This document shows, piece after piece, positions 26,828 through 36,045 of a stretch of 64,000 nt of DNA. Source of the DNA: Bacteroidota bacterium (lineage in GTDB: Bacteria; Bacteroidota; Bacteroidia; Cytophagales; Cyclobacteriaceae). Every line of letters starts with the position of its first letter. Positions within the stretch are counted from its first letter, which is position 1. A model generated the notes under the pieces. It was not told the DNA's origin. It was given only the letters and a program-made list of their open reading frames with translations, and made no database searches. Position numbers and translations under genes: made by a program. The stretch spans positions 225,175 through 289,174 of the forward strand of contig JACOSO010000086.1 of NCBI GenBank assembly GCA_016178785.1, read 5' to 3'.

Positions 26828-28202
26828 ACCTCAGAATCATCCCGCTTCTTTCCGTGATCCAAGTGGTTATATCTTCGAATCGGAGGGCGTCTTATACAGA
26901 AACATCAATGCCATTTGCGCGGATGACTACAATTTTTTACTTAGTTCTGGATTAGCTCAAACATTATTTGCAAACTATTCGCTGGTACCTCATGATGAGG
27001 TCGAGTTTATCCAACAAAACAACAGCAATTCATACAAAGTCATACAACCACAAAGGCTCCCTTTGATTAGCTACCCATATGAATGGTGTTTTGGTCAATT
27101 AAAGGATGCTGCCCTTCTCACTTTAAATGTTTTGAAAGTCGCCCTTGATCATGGAATGATCTTGAAAGATGCTTCTGCATTCAATGTGCAGTTCCGAAAT
27201 GGAGGTAATCCAATCTTCATAGATACCCTTTCATTTACTATTTATAAGGAAGGCCAAACCTGGGCAGGTTACAAGCAATTTTGCGAGCATTTTTTAGCGC
27301 CTCTTAGCTTAGGCTCGTTTCTAGGCGTTGAGTATTTGTCGCTGTGGAAATCGTCTTTGGACGGAGTATCTCTTCCGATGGCATCGCAACTATTGCCTTG
27401 GTATACAAACTTACTACCTTCCACTTTTATGCATATTCATTTGCATTCAAAAACAGTTGAGTTTTATTCAAGTAAACGAAAACCTCAAACTGAGAAGGAA
27501 GGAAAAATATCCAAGCGGAATTTAGTAGCCATGGTCGACCAGTTAAGCAGTTTTGTAACTGGCTTAAATATTAATAAAAAAACCAAAACACAATGGCAGG
27601 ATTACGACAAGGAAACACACTACTCAGAAAAAAGCAGGAATAACAAAGCAACTCTTGTGAAGGAATTGGTGGCACAGGTTGCTCCAAGGGCAGTTTGGGA
27701 CATCGGAGCGAACGATGGCTTTTTTAGCAGGTTGATCGCTGATGAGCGCAGACATGTACTATCATTGGACATAGATCCGCTTGCAGTTGAAAAGAATTAC
27801 GGATATGTAAAGGAAATCAACAGCAATGTTTATCCGTTGATTTTTGCTTTGACTAATCCAACGCCATCAATTGGTTGGGCAAACAAGGAGCGAGAGAAAT
27901 TAACTAATCGCTCCAAGCCGGACTTAATCATGGCATTAGCGTTAATCCATCATATTGTCATTACTCACAATGTCCCGTTTATAGAGGTAGCCAAATATTT
28001 TTCAAGCATTGCAGAGTGGCTGATTATCGAGTTTGTGCCTGCCGATGACGACAAGATATTATCACTACCTAATACTGCCGGTAAAAGAACCTATAATCGC
28101 GAAAATTTTGATAGAGGCCTTCTTCACTATTACAAACTGATTGCTGATCATAAGATTGAAGGATCTGATAGGAGATTGTTGTTATTAAGAAAAACGGTAT
28201 GA
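26808..28202 (+). CDS. Class I SAM-dependent methyltransferase, NoeA-like
   Basis: 464-residue protein with a long N-terminal part of unknown fold (about 1-290) and a C-terminal Rossmann methyltransferase domain. SAM motif I is VWDIGANDGFFSRL near 301-314, followed by the acidic motif LSLDIDPLAVEKN and a motif IV-like ALALIHHIV. The whole-protein pattern, starting PASFRDPSGYIFESEG, matches the nodulation protein NoeA family. The ATG at 26808 was chosen because it follows the upstream small gene by overlap and starts the family-conserved region. The substrate is unknown; a glycan or lipid-linked sugar is likely. Confidence 0.85.
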   Translation: MSPIKIEPQNHPASFRDPSGYIFESEGVLYRNINAICADDYNFLLSSGLAQTLFANYSLVPHDEVEFIQQNNSNSYKVIQPQRLPLISYPYEWCFGQLKDAALLTLNVLKVALDHGMILKDASAFNVQFRNGGNPIFIDTLSFTIYKEGQTWAGYKQFCEHFLAPLSLGSFLGVEYLSLWKSSLDGVSLPMASQLLPWYTNLLPSTFMHIHLHSKTVEFYSSKRKPQTEKEGKISKRNLVAMVDQLSSFVTGLNINKKTKTQWQDYDKETHYSEKSRNNKATLVKELVAQVAPRAVWDIGANDGFFSRLIADERRHVLSLDIDPLAVEKNYGYVKEINSNVYPLIFALTNPTPSIGWANKEREKLTNRSKPDLIMALALIHHIVITHNVPFIEVAKYFSSIAEWLIIEFVPADDDKILSLPNTAGKRTYNRENFDRGLLHYYKLIADHKIEGSDRRLLLLRKTV

Positions 28203-29590
28203 GCTTTTTGCTTCCGCGGGAAAAACCCCTGCATCTTTTTTTGTTTCCATTGCTCTTCATCCTTAATCACTTTTTTTCGATCGTTACGCCAAAAGATGCC
28301 CTGAAAATAAGTTCACCTGGCTACTGGGTTTTCAATTTCATGCTTGCTGGTATTATTTGTTATTCATTTTCGTGGGCGACATATAGAATCTTTTCTTTAA
28401 AGTTTAATCCGGTTAAAAGTTCTATTCTCTCTAACATGATCATGCTTCCTTTTTTTTTCTTTCAAGACGTATTTCTATCATTAAAGGATCTGATGATTGC
28501 AGGACTGAGAGCCCGCTGGGGCCTGCCTGTTTTTTTAGTCGGCCTGATAATGATCTTCTTTTGGCTGATCAAAACCAAAAGAGCTCTTATTACGGTTAAC
28601 CAATACCTTAACATCGTTTCGGCAGTATTGGTCTTTTACATGGCGTTCATTGTCGCGATGAAATTTAGTAATAGCCTCCCAAAACCACTCACTCAAGTTC
28701 CACCTACACGCAATTTCCAGTGCAAAGAATGCCCTGACGTTTTTCTTTTTGTACTTGATGCTCACACCAGTAATCAAAGTCTGCAAGACTACTTCCATTA
28801 CGACAACTCCAAGTTCTCAGCGTCCCTGGAAAATCGTGGTTTTCGGGTGGCTGATCAGGCATTTTCCCCTTATACCCTAACCGGGTATTCGATGTCTGCT
28901 ACATTGAATTTTGATCAGATACCCAACCTCAACCAATACACGTCAGTGGCCTATGCGTTACAAAATAGCGCTGTCGTCAGTTCATTCAAGAAAGCAGGGT
29001 ATGAAGTACACAACTATTCGTTGTTTGATATTGATGGCAAAGGGCCGCATTATGGATTAACTCCATCATTCTCATTCTCCATAATGCAACGTATCCTTGA
29101 ATGCTCAATATTAAATATGACTATTTTTGACGTCAGGCTAAAAGTCACGTTGTTCCAGACACATTTGAACATACTTAGGAGCGTATCTGATGAGGCGGGA
29201 AAAAAGAAATCTCATCCGCGTTTTTTTTATGCCCATATCCTGGCACCTCATCCGCCTTTTGTTATCGATGAGAATGGAAATGAAATCAACTTTTTTGATC
29301 AGTCAGAGAGTTTTAACAACAAAATTGCTTACACCAAGGAAGTAGAGGGACTTAATAAACTCCTACTTAATTCTGTTGATAAAATAATTAAAGGTTCGCC
29401 CAATGCGATTATTATAATTATGGGCGATCATGGCTACAGGTATTTAGCTGGAAAAAGCGCTGAGAAAGAGTCGAACACGGTATTTCTTGCCTTTCGTGGC
29501 CCCAACAAGGACGAAATTCACTCTCTGAATTCATCCACCCAAATTTTCGAATTAGTCGCCCGCTCTTTGAACCCAGAGACCACCAAGTGA
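28199..29590 (+). CDS. Membrane-bound alkaline phosphatase/sulfatase-superfamily protein
   Basis: 463-residue protein with five hydrophobic segments in the first 165 residues, then an extracytoplasmic domain of the alkaline phosphatase superfamily. Metal-site motifs are FLFVLDAHTSN near 180-190, PYTLTGYSM with a likely nucleophilic Thr near 221-223, HILAPHPPF near 344-352 and MGDHGYR near 407-413. This resembles phosphoethanolamine or glycerol-phosphate transferases of the EptA/LtaS class, but the exact activity cannot be set. It overlaps the methyltransferase stop by four bases (ATGA) and is the third gene of the cassette. Confidence 0.85.
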   Translation: MSFLLPREKPLHLFLFPLLFILNHFFSIVTPKDALKISSPGYWVFNFMLAGIICYSFSWATYRIFSLKFNPVKSSILSNMIMLPFFFFQDVFLSLKDLMIAGLRARWGLPVFLVGLIMIFFWLIKTKRALITVNQYLNIVSAVLVFYMAFIVAMKFSNSLPKPLTQVPPTRNFQCKECPDVFLFVLDAHTSNQSLQDYFHYDNSKFSASLENRGFRVADQAFSPYTLTGYSMSATLNFDQIPNLNQYTSVAYALQNSAVVSSFKKAGYEVHNYSLFDIDGKGPHYGLTPSFSFSIMQRILECSILNMTIFDVRLKVTLFQTHLNILRSVSDEAGKKKSHPRFFYAHILAPHPPFVIDENGNEINFFDQSESFNNKIAYTKEVEGLNKLLLNSVDKIIKGSPNAIIIIMGDHGYRYLAGKSAEKESNTVFLAFRGPNKDEIHSLNSSTQIFELVARSLNPETTK

Positions 29591-29724
29591 TCCATGCGTC
29601 CAAATGTTCTTAATTAATTTGAAACCACAGGTCAGAAGGGAGCCTTCATGGCATAGCTTCTAATCTTGATGGGTTACTGCAGATTTGATCTCAAAAGTAG
29701 GGAACTCAGTTTTTGAGAAATTAA

Positions 29725-29732
29725 TAACTTTG
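29725..29732 (+). promoter_or_regulatory. Candidate -7 box upstream of gtrA
   Basis: TAACTTTG fits the TAnnTTTG consensus exactly in the 224-base gap before the GtrA gene, about 82 bases from its TTG start. No matching -33 box is seen at 19-21 bases. Confidence 0.45.
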
Positions 29733-29814
29733 CGAAAGATTAAGCAAAAAGATTTTCAAGGCTCACTTTAGTCTTTGAAGGGAATTGATTGTTCTAGTCT
29801 AAATAGAAAAGAAA

Positions 29815-30249
29815 TTGCAGTATAAAACCGAAACTATTTTTGGGAAACTGGCCCAGCCAATTGGAGAATTATTAAAATGGCAATTTACCAGATACATTAT
29901 TGTCGGAGTTCTTTCAGCTGTACTTGAACTAAGTTTGCTCATCCTGCTTGTTGAGGTTTTTGGTATTCCCTATTTGAGGGGGAATATCGCGGCTTTCTTT
30001 GTTATTCAGATGATCAATTACATCCTAAGTCGTCATTGGGTTTTTCAGACTAAGGGGAGCAAGAAGAGAATAGAATTTCCTATTTCCATGTTTTTTGTGA
30101 TTTGTGGGTTTCTTATAAATCAAACAGGGCTCTGGTTTTTTACAGACAAGCTTGGGATGAATTACGAAATCTCAAAAATCATAGCAATAGCACTCGTTGT
30201 GATCTGGAATTTTGTGACGAGAAAGCTCATCGTTTTCAAAAAAATATAA
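29815..30249 (+). CDS. GtrA-family membrane protein
   Basis: 144-residue membrane protein with four transmembrane segments. The family motifs are FTRYIIVGVLSAVLEL near 25-40, INYILSRHWVF near 67-77, and the C-terminal pattern ending in NFVTRKLIVF. GtrA proteins are thought to flip undecaprenyl-phosphate-linked sugars for side-branch addition. The start codon is a TTG (29815); no ATG is nearby. A GtrB-like GT2 (54672-55592) and two GT39 enzymes elsewhere in the locus could complete this pathway. Confidence 0.88.
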   Translation: MQYKTETIFGKLAQPIGELLKWQFTRYIIVGVLSAVLELSLLILLVEVFGIPYLRGNIAAFFVIQMINYILSRHWVFQTKGSKKRIEFPISMFFVICGFLINQTGLWFFTDKLGMNYEISKIIAIALVVIWNFVTRKLIVFKKI

Positions 30250-30384
30250 TCTGCCAGGTCAGATTTTACTTCCATTTAGCCTTGGCATTATAAGCATTTG
30301 CTGAAAAGAATATTTCGGGTTCCGAGGCATCAGTTCCTTGCTCACTTTTCACAAGCGTGCAGATTTCGTTGTCCCTAAAATTGC

Positions 30385-30392
30385 TATTTTTG
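30385..30392 (+). promoter_or_regulatory. Candidate -7 box upstream of gmd
   Basis: TATTTTTG fits TAnnTTTG exactly and ends 20 bases before the gmd start. The -33 TTG at 30369-30371 is too close (13 bases), so the call rests on the -7 box and the short gap. Confidence 0.4.
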
Positions 30393-30412
30393 CAGCTTAT
30401 TCAGTGTTAGAA

Positions 30413-31525
30413 ATGAAAAAAGCTCTTATTACGGGAATTACGGGACAAGATGGTGCTTATCTGGCTGAGTTGTTGATCGCTAAAGGATATGAAGTTCACG
30501 GTATCAAAAGGAGAAGTTCGCTCTTTAATACGGATCGAATAGACCACCTTTATCAGGACCCGCATGAAAAAAATCTGAAATTAAAGCTCCACTACGGAGA
30601 CCTTGCAGACACTGGAAATTTGATTCGAATTGTTCAGGAGATTCAACCGGATGAAATATATAACCTGGGTGCGATGTCTCATGTAAAAGTGAGTTTTGAT
30701 ACACCTGAGTATACTGCAAATGTGGATGGGCTTGGCACTCTAAGAATATTAGAGGCGATCAGAATACTAGGCCTGGAAAAGAAAACGAGGTTTTACCAGG
30801 CATCTACATCAGAATTATATGGACTTGTTCAGGAAGTGCCACAGAGTGAGAAGACTCCGTTTTACCCAAGATCACCCTATGCAGTAGCTAAATTATACAG
30901 TTATTGGATCACAGTTAATTATCGGGAGGCTTATGACCTGTTTGCCTGCAATGGCATCTTATTTAATCATGAATCACCCCTAAGGGGAGAAACCTTTGTA
31001 ACGCGCAAGATCACCCGTGCTGCATGCAGGATTGCTTTAGGGTTACAGCAAACCATGTTCATGGGTAATATTGATGCAAAACGCGACTGGGGTCATGCCA
31101 AAGATTATGTTGAAGCCATGTGGCTGATGTTACAGCAGAATGTCCCCGAGGACTTCGTTATAGCTACCGGAATAACCACAACAGTACGGGAGTTCGTTAT
31201 AAAAACATTTAATCAGCTTGGAATCACCATTGAGTTTTCGGGCAAAGGATTAACCGAAAAAGCTGTTGTCATTAAGTCTGAACATGCAGAATTTTTGGTT
31301 AAGCGCGGACAAGAAGTAGTTAAGATTGATCCAAAATACTTCCGTCCAACAGAAGTTGAACTCTTAATTGGAGATCCTACTAAAGCAAAAACTAAACTTG
31401 GGTGGGAACCAAAGTACAATCTAGATGCCTTAGTAAAAGAGATGGTTAGTAGCGACCTGGAACTTTTCAAACGCGACCATTATTTAAAAGAAGGTGGACA
31501 TAAAATATTTCAGTATCACGAATGA
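30413..31525 (+). CDS. gmd: GDP-mannose 4,6-dehydratase
   Basis: Converts GDP-D-mannose to GDP-4-keto-6-deoxy-D-mannose, the first step to GDP-L-fucose. The ATG at 30413 (MKKALITG) fits the family start; an upstream in-frame ATG (30338) is in the non-coding leader. NADP motif [10 protein letters not shown] at 7-16, RRSS near 34-37, the catalytic Thr/Ser region STSELYG, and YxxxK as [12 protein letters not shown] near 152-163 are complete. The following fcl gene starts within its stop codon, so the two are coupled. Confidence 0.95.
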   Translation: MKKALITGITGQDGAYLAELLIAKGYEVHGIKRRSSLFNTDRIDHLYQDPHEKNLKLKLHYGDLADTGNLIRIVQEIQPDEIYNLGAMSHVKVSFDTPEYTANVDGLGTLRILEAIRILGLEKKTRFYQASTSELYGLVQEVPQSEKTPFYPRSPYAVAKLYSYWITVNYREAYDLFACNGILFNHESPLRGETFVTRKITRAACRIALGLQQTMFMGNIDAKRDWGHAKDYVEAMWLMLQQNVPEDFVIATGITTTVREFVIKTFNQLGITIEFSGKGLTEKAVVIKSEHAEFLVKRGQEVVKIDPKYFRPTEVELLIGDPTKAKTKLGWEPKYNLDALVKEMVSSDLELFKRDHYLKEGGHKIFQYHE

Positions 31526-32454
31526 TGGAAAAACATTCAAAAATTTATGTTGCCGGGGGTCGAGGCATGGTTGGTTCGGCAATTATTCGAAAATTAAGAG
31601 CCGAGGGTTTTGACAATATATTATCGCCCACTTCCAGCGAACTAGACTTAAGAAAGCAGATTGAAGTTGAGAATTTCTTTTCCAAAGAAAAACCTGAATA
31701 TGTTTTTTTAGCTGCGGCCAAGGTAGGGGGTATTTTGGCAAATAATATTTATCGCGCGGATTTTATATACGAGAACCTGATGATTGAATCGAATGTCATT
31801 CATCAAAGCTATGTCCAAGGGGTGAAAAAACTTCTTTTTCTCGGCTCCTCTTGCATTTACCCTAAGCTAGCACCTCAGCCTTTGAAAGAAGAAGCTTTGT
31901 TATCAGGATACCTCGAAGAAACGAATGAACCTTATGCCATTGCAAAAATAGCAGGTATAAAGCTTTGTGAGAGTTACCGAAGACAGTATGGTTGCGATTT
32001 TATCAGCGCAATGCCTACGAATCTTTACGGCCCTAATGATAACTACGATTTAAAAAATTCGCACGTTATCCCCGCGCTGATCCGAAAGTTTCGTGAAGCC
32101 CAATCATCCAGTATACCTTTTGTTGAAGTGTGGGGAACAGGGGCACCGTTGCGCGAATTTCTGCATGTTGATGATCTGGCAGACGCATGCTTGTTTCTGA
32201 TGTTGAATTACTCAGATAATGAATTTATTAATGTTGGAACCGGGCATGAGTTAACTATTCATGAATTGGCACTTTTGATTAAAGGCATAATAGGATATGC
32301 CGGTGAAGTAAAATTCGATTCTTCGAAGCCAGATGGGACACCGAGAAAATTGATGGATAGTACAAAACTTAAAAAATTGGGCTGGCAACCATCTATCGAC
32401 TTAAGAGAGGGCCTTGAAAATATCTGCTTGGAGGAAGTACAAAGAAAATGGTAA
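31522..32454 (+). CDS. fcl: GDP-L-fucose synthase
   Basis: Epimerises and reduces GDP-4-keto-6-deoxymannose to GDP-L-fucose with NADPH. The 310-residue SDR has [12 protein letters not shown] near 10-21, AAAKVGGI near 68-75, GSSCIYPK near 107-114, and YxxxK as PYAIAKIAG near 137-145. [10 protein letters not shown] and the C-terminal RKLMDSTKL are also family marks. It overlaps the gmd stop by four bases and the wzx start by seven, so gmd-fcl-wzx is one transcription unit. L-fucose is therefore a likely component of the polymer. Confidence 0.95.
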   Translation: MMEKHSKIYVAGGRGMVGSAIIRKLRAEGFDNILSPTSSELDLRKQIEVENFFSKEKPEYVFLAAAKVGGILANNIYRADFIYENLMIESNVIHQSYVQGVKKLLFLGSSCIYPKLAPQPLKEEALLSGYLEETNEPYAIAKIAGIKLCESYRRQYGCDFISAMPTNLYGPNDNYDLKNSHVIPALIRKFREAQSSSIPFVEVWGTGAPLREFLHVDDLADACLFLMLNYSDNEFINVGTGHELTIHELALLIKGIIGYAGEVKFDSSKPDGTPRKLMDSTKLKKLGWQPSIDLREGLENICLEEVQRKW

Positions 32455-33773
32455 AGCAGTGGATTGAGCAGAAGATTGAGGGAAGGCCAAACTTAAAGAA
32501 GATAATAGGAAATACCTGGTGGCTATTTTTTGATAAAATGGTCCGAATGGGGCTGAGCTTGGTGGTGGGGCTGTGGGTTGCCCGGTATTTAGGCCCTGCG
32601 CGTTTTGGCATGCTAAACAATGCAATTGCCTTTGCCACATTATTCGGAGCTTTCGCTACCCTTGGTCTTGAGAGTTTTGTCATACAAGACGTAATAAAAA
32701 GCCCAGCAAAAAGATTATCCATTTTGGGGACAGCATTTTATTTGAAGTTAATTGCTGGCTCGATCACTTATGTTTTTGCGATCATCAGCATTATGTTGTT
32801 GAAGCCGGGTGACGAAGATCAGATCGATAGATTTTTGGTCTACTTGATTTCAGCAGGAATTATTTTTCAATCTCTTGATGTAATCGATTATTATTTTCAA
32901 TCTCAGACAAAATCGAAATATACGGTTTGGGCAAAAACAAGCATGTTCTTAATGCTAAGTGGCGCTAAAGTTGTATTCATTTTATTAAACGCCTCAGTCG
33001 ATTTATTTGCTGTGGTGAGTTTGCTTGAACTCGTTCTTAACGGAGTTGCACTGATGTATATCTATCAAAGGAAGGAGAATTATTTGAGCCAATGGAAATT
33101 TGATAAAAGCATAGCTCAAAGTTTATTAGCTCAAAGCTGGCCATTTTATCTTGCTTATATTGCGTCATTTATTTACATGAAAATCGATCAAATTATGATA
33201 GGCACGATGCTCGGGGACAAACCTGCCGGACTTTTCGCAGCATCAACCAAACTTTATGAAATACCATTTTTTATTGTTTTGATTTTTTCTTCATCTGTCT
33301 TTCCTTCTCTAGTATCTTTTTATGAAAAAGACAAAGTTTTATTCTACAAAAGATATAGTCAGATCACAGGTTTATATACCCTTATCGGTTATGGAGTTTT
33401 AATTTTTGTTTTAGCCTTTGGTTCTTTTTTAATTAATCTACTTTTTGGAAAAGAATATGTTGAGGCATTCCCGATTTTGAGCATTCAAATTATTGGTATG
33501 TTTTTCCTGTTTAACGCTGGTTTAAGGAGTTCGTACCTCACTATTACCTCCAATCAGAAGATTATTATGATAACAGCAATTTTGTCAGCTGTCTTGAATG
33601 TACTTCTTAACTTTTTCTTAATTCCGTTGTACAAGACCATTGGCGCTGCTATAGCAACTGCGGTAACACAATTTTTCTCTTTATTTTTATTGAACCTCTT
33701 ATTTTCGAAGACTAAAGAAATTTTCAATATCCAATTAAAGTCTCTTTTATTATTTCCCATACTTAAACCCTAG
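32448..33773 (+). CDS. Wzx-type polysaccharide flippase
   Basis: 441-residue integral membrane protein with about 12-14 hydrophobic segments, the MOP/PST exporter shape. The N-terminal pattern [20 protein letters not shown] and YLGPARFG, with two loop arginines, is typical of O-antigen and capsule flippases; [14 protein letters not shown] lies in the middle. It is likely to move undecaprenyl-diphosphate-linked repeat units from the inner to the outer leaflet of the cytoplasmic membrane. It overlaps the fcl gene by seven bases. Confidence 0.88.
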   Translation: MVKQWIEQKIEGRPNLKKIIGNTWWLFFDKMVRMGLSLVVGLWVARYLGPARFGMLNNAIAFATLFGAFATLGLESFVIQDVIKSPAKRLSILGTAFYLKLIAGSITYVFAIISIMLLKPGDEDQIDRFLVYLISAGIIFQSLDVIDYYFQSQTKSKYTVWAKTSMFLMLSGAKVVFILLNASVDLFAVVSLLELVLNGVALMYIYQRKENYLSQWKFDKSIAQSLLAQSWPFYLAYIASFIYMKIDQIMIGTMLGDKPAGLFAASTKLYEIPFFIVLIFSSSVFPSLVSFYEKDKVLFYKRYSQITGLYTLIGYGVLIFVLAFGSFLINLLFGKEYVEAFPILSIQIIGMFFLFNAGLRSSYLTITSNQKIIMITAILSAVLNVLLNFFLIPLYKTIGAAIATAVTQFFSLFLLNLLFSKTKEIFNIQLKSLLLFPILKP

Positions 33774-33783
33774 GAGTCGAATC

Positions 33784-34614
33784 ATGAATCTAACGTATCA
33801 GGTATTTAAAGAACATGCATTAAACACCAGAAGTCATTTTTACGATTTGTTCCCCAATTCTCTGTTAAGCAGGAACATTAAGTTTAAAGACATTCATAAG
33901 GGAGAGCGATGCTTTATACTCGGCAGTGGACATTCTATTCTAACCCAAGACCTGACAAGGCTTTCAGGGGAAATTGTAATGACTCAGAATCATTTCCACG
34001 CCCATAATGATATAAAAACAATCAACCCCAAGTACCACGTCTTGATCCCTAAATATCAGCCGAAAGAATACGATGGCGATTGGAATGCTTGGTTAGACAC
34101 CATGGAAAAGAATTTGCCTCCTGACACGAAATTCTTTTTAGGTACCAATACGAAGTACCTTATAGATGAGCGTACTAATCTGTCTTCAAGATCATACTAT
34201 ATAGAGCCTGGTTATTGGTCTCATTTAATGAGTAGGGCCAAAGTAGATATTAGCCATTTAATAATGCACGTTCCTACCGTAATTACCCAATGTTTGACCA
34301 TTGCTATTTATATGGGCTTTAGTGAAATGTATTTACTGGGTTTTGATCTGGACCAAGTCGTTAGGCTGGTGGATAGAGACAAAGTGAGGTTCTATGGCAA
34401 TTCACCTATAACTGCAAATCAGTCGGAAAAAAAGTTTGAAAAGGAACTGGGCGCCAGTGGGATGGACTGGTTCAATATGTGGACAATATGGCATCAGCTA
34501 AACTTACTTAAACTTGAAGCAGAAAGTCGGAACATCAAAATCATAAACGCAACCAATGGTGGACTGCTGGATGTATTTGAAAGAGGTAATTATGAATCTA
34601 TTATCGCAAAATAA
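33784..34614 (+). CDS. Putative glycosyltransferase, DUF115/GT42-like
   Basis: 276-residue soluble protein. The Rossmann-like N-terminus has FILGSGHS near 44-51 and MTQNHF near 66-71, and the second half has TVITQCLTIAIYMGF and YLLGFDLD near 183-190, with NATNGGLLDVFE near the end. This arrangement resembles the DUF115/Maf family and the GT42 sialyltransferases (CST-I type), which share the NxF and LxGxD patterns. With the NeuA-like gene 0.7 kb downstream, transfer of a CMP-linked acidic sugar is plausible, but a DUF115 role of another kind is possible. Confidence 0.55.
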   Translation: MNLTYQVFKEHALNTRSHFYDLFPNSLLSRNIKFKDIHKGERCFILGSGHSILTQDLTRLSGEIVMTQNHFHAHNDIKTINPKYHVLIPKYQPKEYDGDWNAWLDTMEKNLPPDTKFFLGTNTKYLIDERTNLSSRSYYIEPGYWSHLMSRAKVDISHLIMHVPTVITQCLTIAIYMGFSEMYLLGFDLDQVVRLVDRDKVRFYGNSPITANQSEKKFEKELGASGMDWFNMWTIWHQLNLLKLEAESRNIKIINATNGGLLDVFERGNYESIIAK

Positions 34615-34626
34615 AACAAGGTAAAA

Positions 34627-35337
34627 ATGTTAAGAAAACTATTCGATTTCGTTTTTTTTTTCCTGCCAACTAACGTAAAGGATTTTGCTTATTTCGAGTA
34701 TCGATCGATGCGTGGAAGGTTACTAGCAAAAAGACTAAAACTTAATCCTTCAGAAAAAAATTATATCAATCTAGGATCAGGTGCCTTGCGCTATAAAGGG
34801 TTTATCAATGTTGATTTCTTCGGGGGGAAAGAAACAGGGGTTGATTATGGGGCCGACTTACGCTACCCCCTGTTAATTGATGACAATTCTCTAGACGGCA
34901 TATTCTGTGAGCATACCTTAGAACACCTAACTTATAAAAACGTTGATCAGCTCTTAGCTGAATGCTATAGGATTTTAAAACCCGGAGGTACAATGAGAAT
35001 TATTGTTCCTGACGTTTCGCTTTTTGTTGAGAATTATGCAAAAAACAATAAAGAATGGTTTGATCGTTGGGAGTACTTAATGTTCACTTCAAGCACAGAC
35101 AGCGAGCGATCAAAAAGGAAGCTGGTCTCTAAAATGAGTGCCATAAGTTTTGTTACACAAGAATATTTGCATGTGGCATGCTGGGATTATGAAACCATGC
35201 ATCATTACTTGGTCAAAAACAAGTTCAGAGAAATTAAAAAATCCGCCTATCGGCAAAGTGTCGATCCGATGTTGAATATTGATTTGGACGATGCGGAGCG
35301 CAGATACGTCTCCCTTCATATGGATGCTGTCAAATAA
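34627..35337 (+). CDS. SAM-dependent methyltransferase, type 11
   Basis: 236-residue protein with a Rossmann methyltransferase fold. SAM motif I is INLGSGALRYKGFINVD near 39-55, with an unusual GSG in place of GxGxG, as in COG4627 proteins; DGIFCEHTLEHL near 95-106 and YRILKPGGTMRIIVPD near 117-132 complete the pattern. The substrate is unknown; modification of a glycan residue or transfer of a predicted group in this locus is likely. It sits between the DUF115/GT42-like gene and the NeuA-like gene. Confidence 0.82.
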   Translation: MLRKLFDFVFFFLPTNVKDFAYFEYRSMRGRLLAKRLKLNPSEKNYINLGSGALRYKGFINVDFFGGKETGVDYGADLRYPLLIDDNSLDGIFCEHTLEHLTYKNVDQLLAECYRILKPGGTMRIIVPDVSLFVENYAKNNKEWFDRWEYLMFTSSTDSERSKRKLVSKMSAISFVTQEYLHVACWDYETMHHYLVKNKFREIKKSAYRQSVDPMLNIDLDDAERRYVSLHMDAVK

Positions 35338-35340
35338 ATT

Positions 35341-36045
35341 ATGAATATTCTCGCAATAATTCCCGCTCGTGGCGGGTCGAAAGGAATTAAAAGAAAAAAC
35401 TTAATCTCAATTAAGGGCAAACCGCTAATCGCCTATTCTATCGAGCATGCCTTAAATTCCAAGCATATTAATCGCGTGATTGTTTCTAGCGAGGATGATG
35501 AAATTCTTGCTGCCGCAGTTCAATACGGTGCTGAAGTTCCTTTTAAAAGACCTAAAGAATTAGCGGAAGACCATGTGCTGGATTTTCCTGTTTTTGAACA
35601 CGCTTTAAATTTTTTAAAGGAGAAAGAAAACTATGAACCCGATGTTGTCGTGCACCTGAGACCAACCTGTCCTTTCCGCAAGCCCGAATGGATTGACCAA
35701 TGTGTAGAGAGGCTGATTCAAAATCCGGAAGCTGACTCGTTGCGATCTGTCTCGGAAGTCAAGCAGCATCCTTATCGTGTATTTACGATAGATCAAAACG
35801 GTATGCTATTACCGGTTATGCTCCACGAACATCCGCTTCCTTATTTATTAAGAAGACAGGATTTGCCTAAAATGTATTATTACAATTGTGTGATCGATGT
35901 GACAAGGCCTAAAACGATACTGGAAAAGAGATCCATGACGGGAGATAGGTTATTACCGTTTGTTATCGACCCGGATGACGTGATCGACATTGACGCTCCG
36001 GATGATTTGAAAATTCTGGAGGTTTTATTTAAAGACAGGCTATGA
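35341..36045 (+). CDS. NeuA-like cytidylyltransferase
   Basis: 234-residue nucleotidyltransferase of the CMP-acylneuraminate synthetase family, which activates nonulosonic or other sugar acids with CTP. The N-terminal motif IIPARGGSKGIKRKN at 6-20 is the nucleotide-binding signature, and RPTCPFRKPEWID near 103-115 and NCVIDV near 182-187 are also typical. DIDAPDD near the C-terminus gives metal ligands. There is no sialic acid synthase (NeuB) or epimerase (NeuC) nearby, so the acceptor may be a different acid. It starts three bases after the methyltransferase gene stop. Confidence 0.85.
   Translation: MNILAIIPARGGSKGIKRKNLISIKGKPLIAYSIEHALNSKHINRVIVSSEDDEILAAAVQYGAEVPFKRPKELAEDHVLDFPVFEHALNFLKEKENYEPDVVVHLRPTCPFRKPEWIDQCVERLIQNPEADSLRSVSEVKQHPYRVFTIDQNGMLLPVMLHEHPLPYLLRRQDLPKMYYYNCVIDVTRPKTILEKRSMTGDRLLPFVIDPDDVIDIDAPDDLKILEVLFKDRL

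Noticed and set aside
32393..32722. Minus-strand open frame overlapping fcl and wzx
   Set aside because: Its protein has no family likeness and lies wholly antisense to two well-supported genes.
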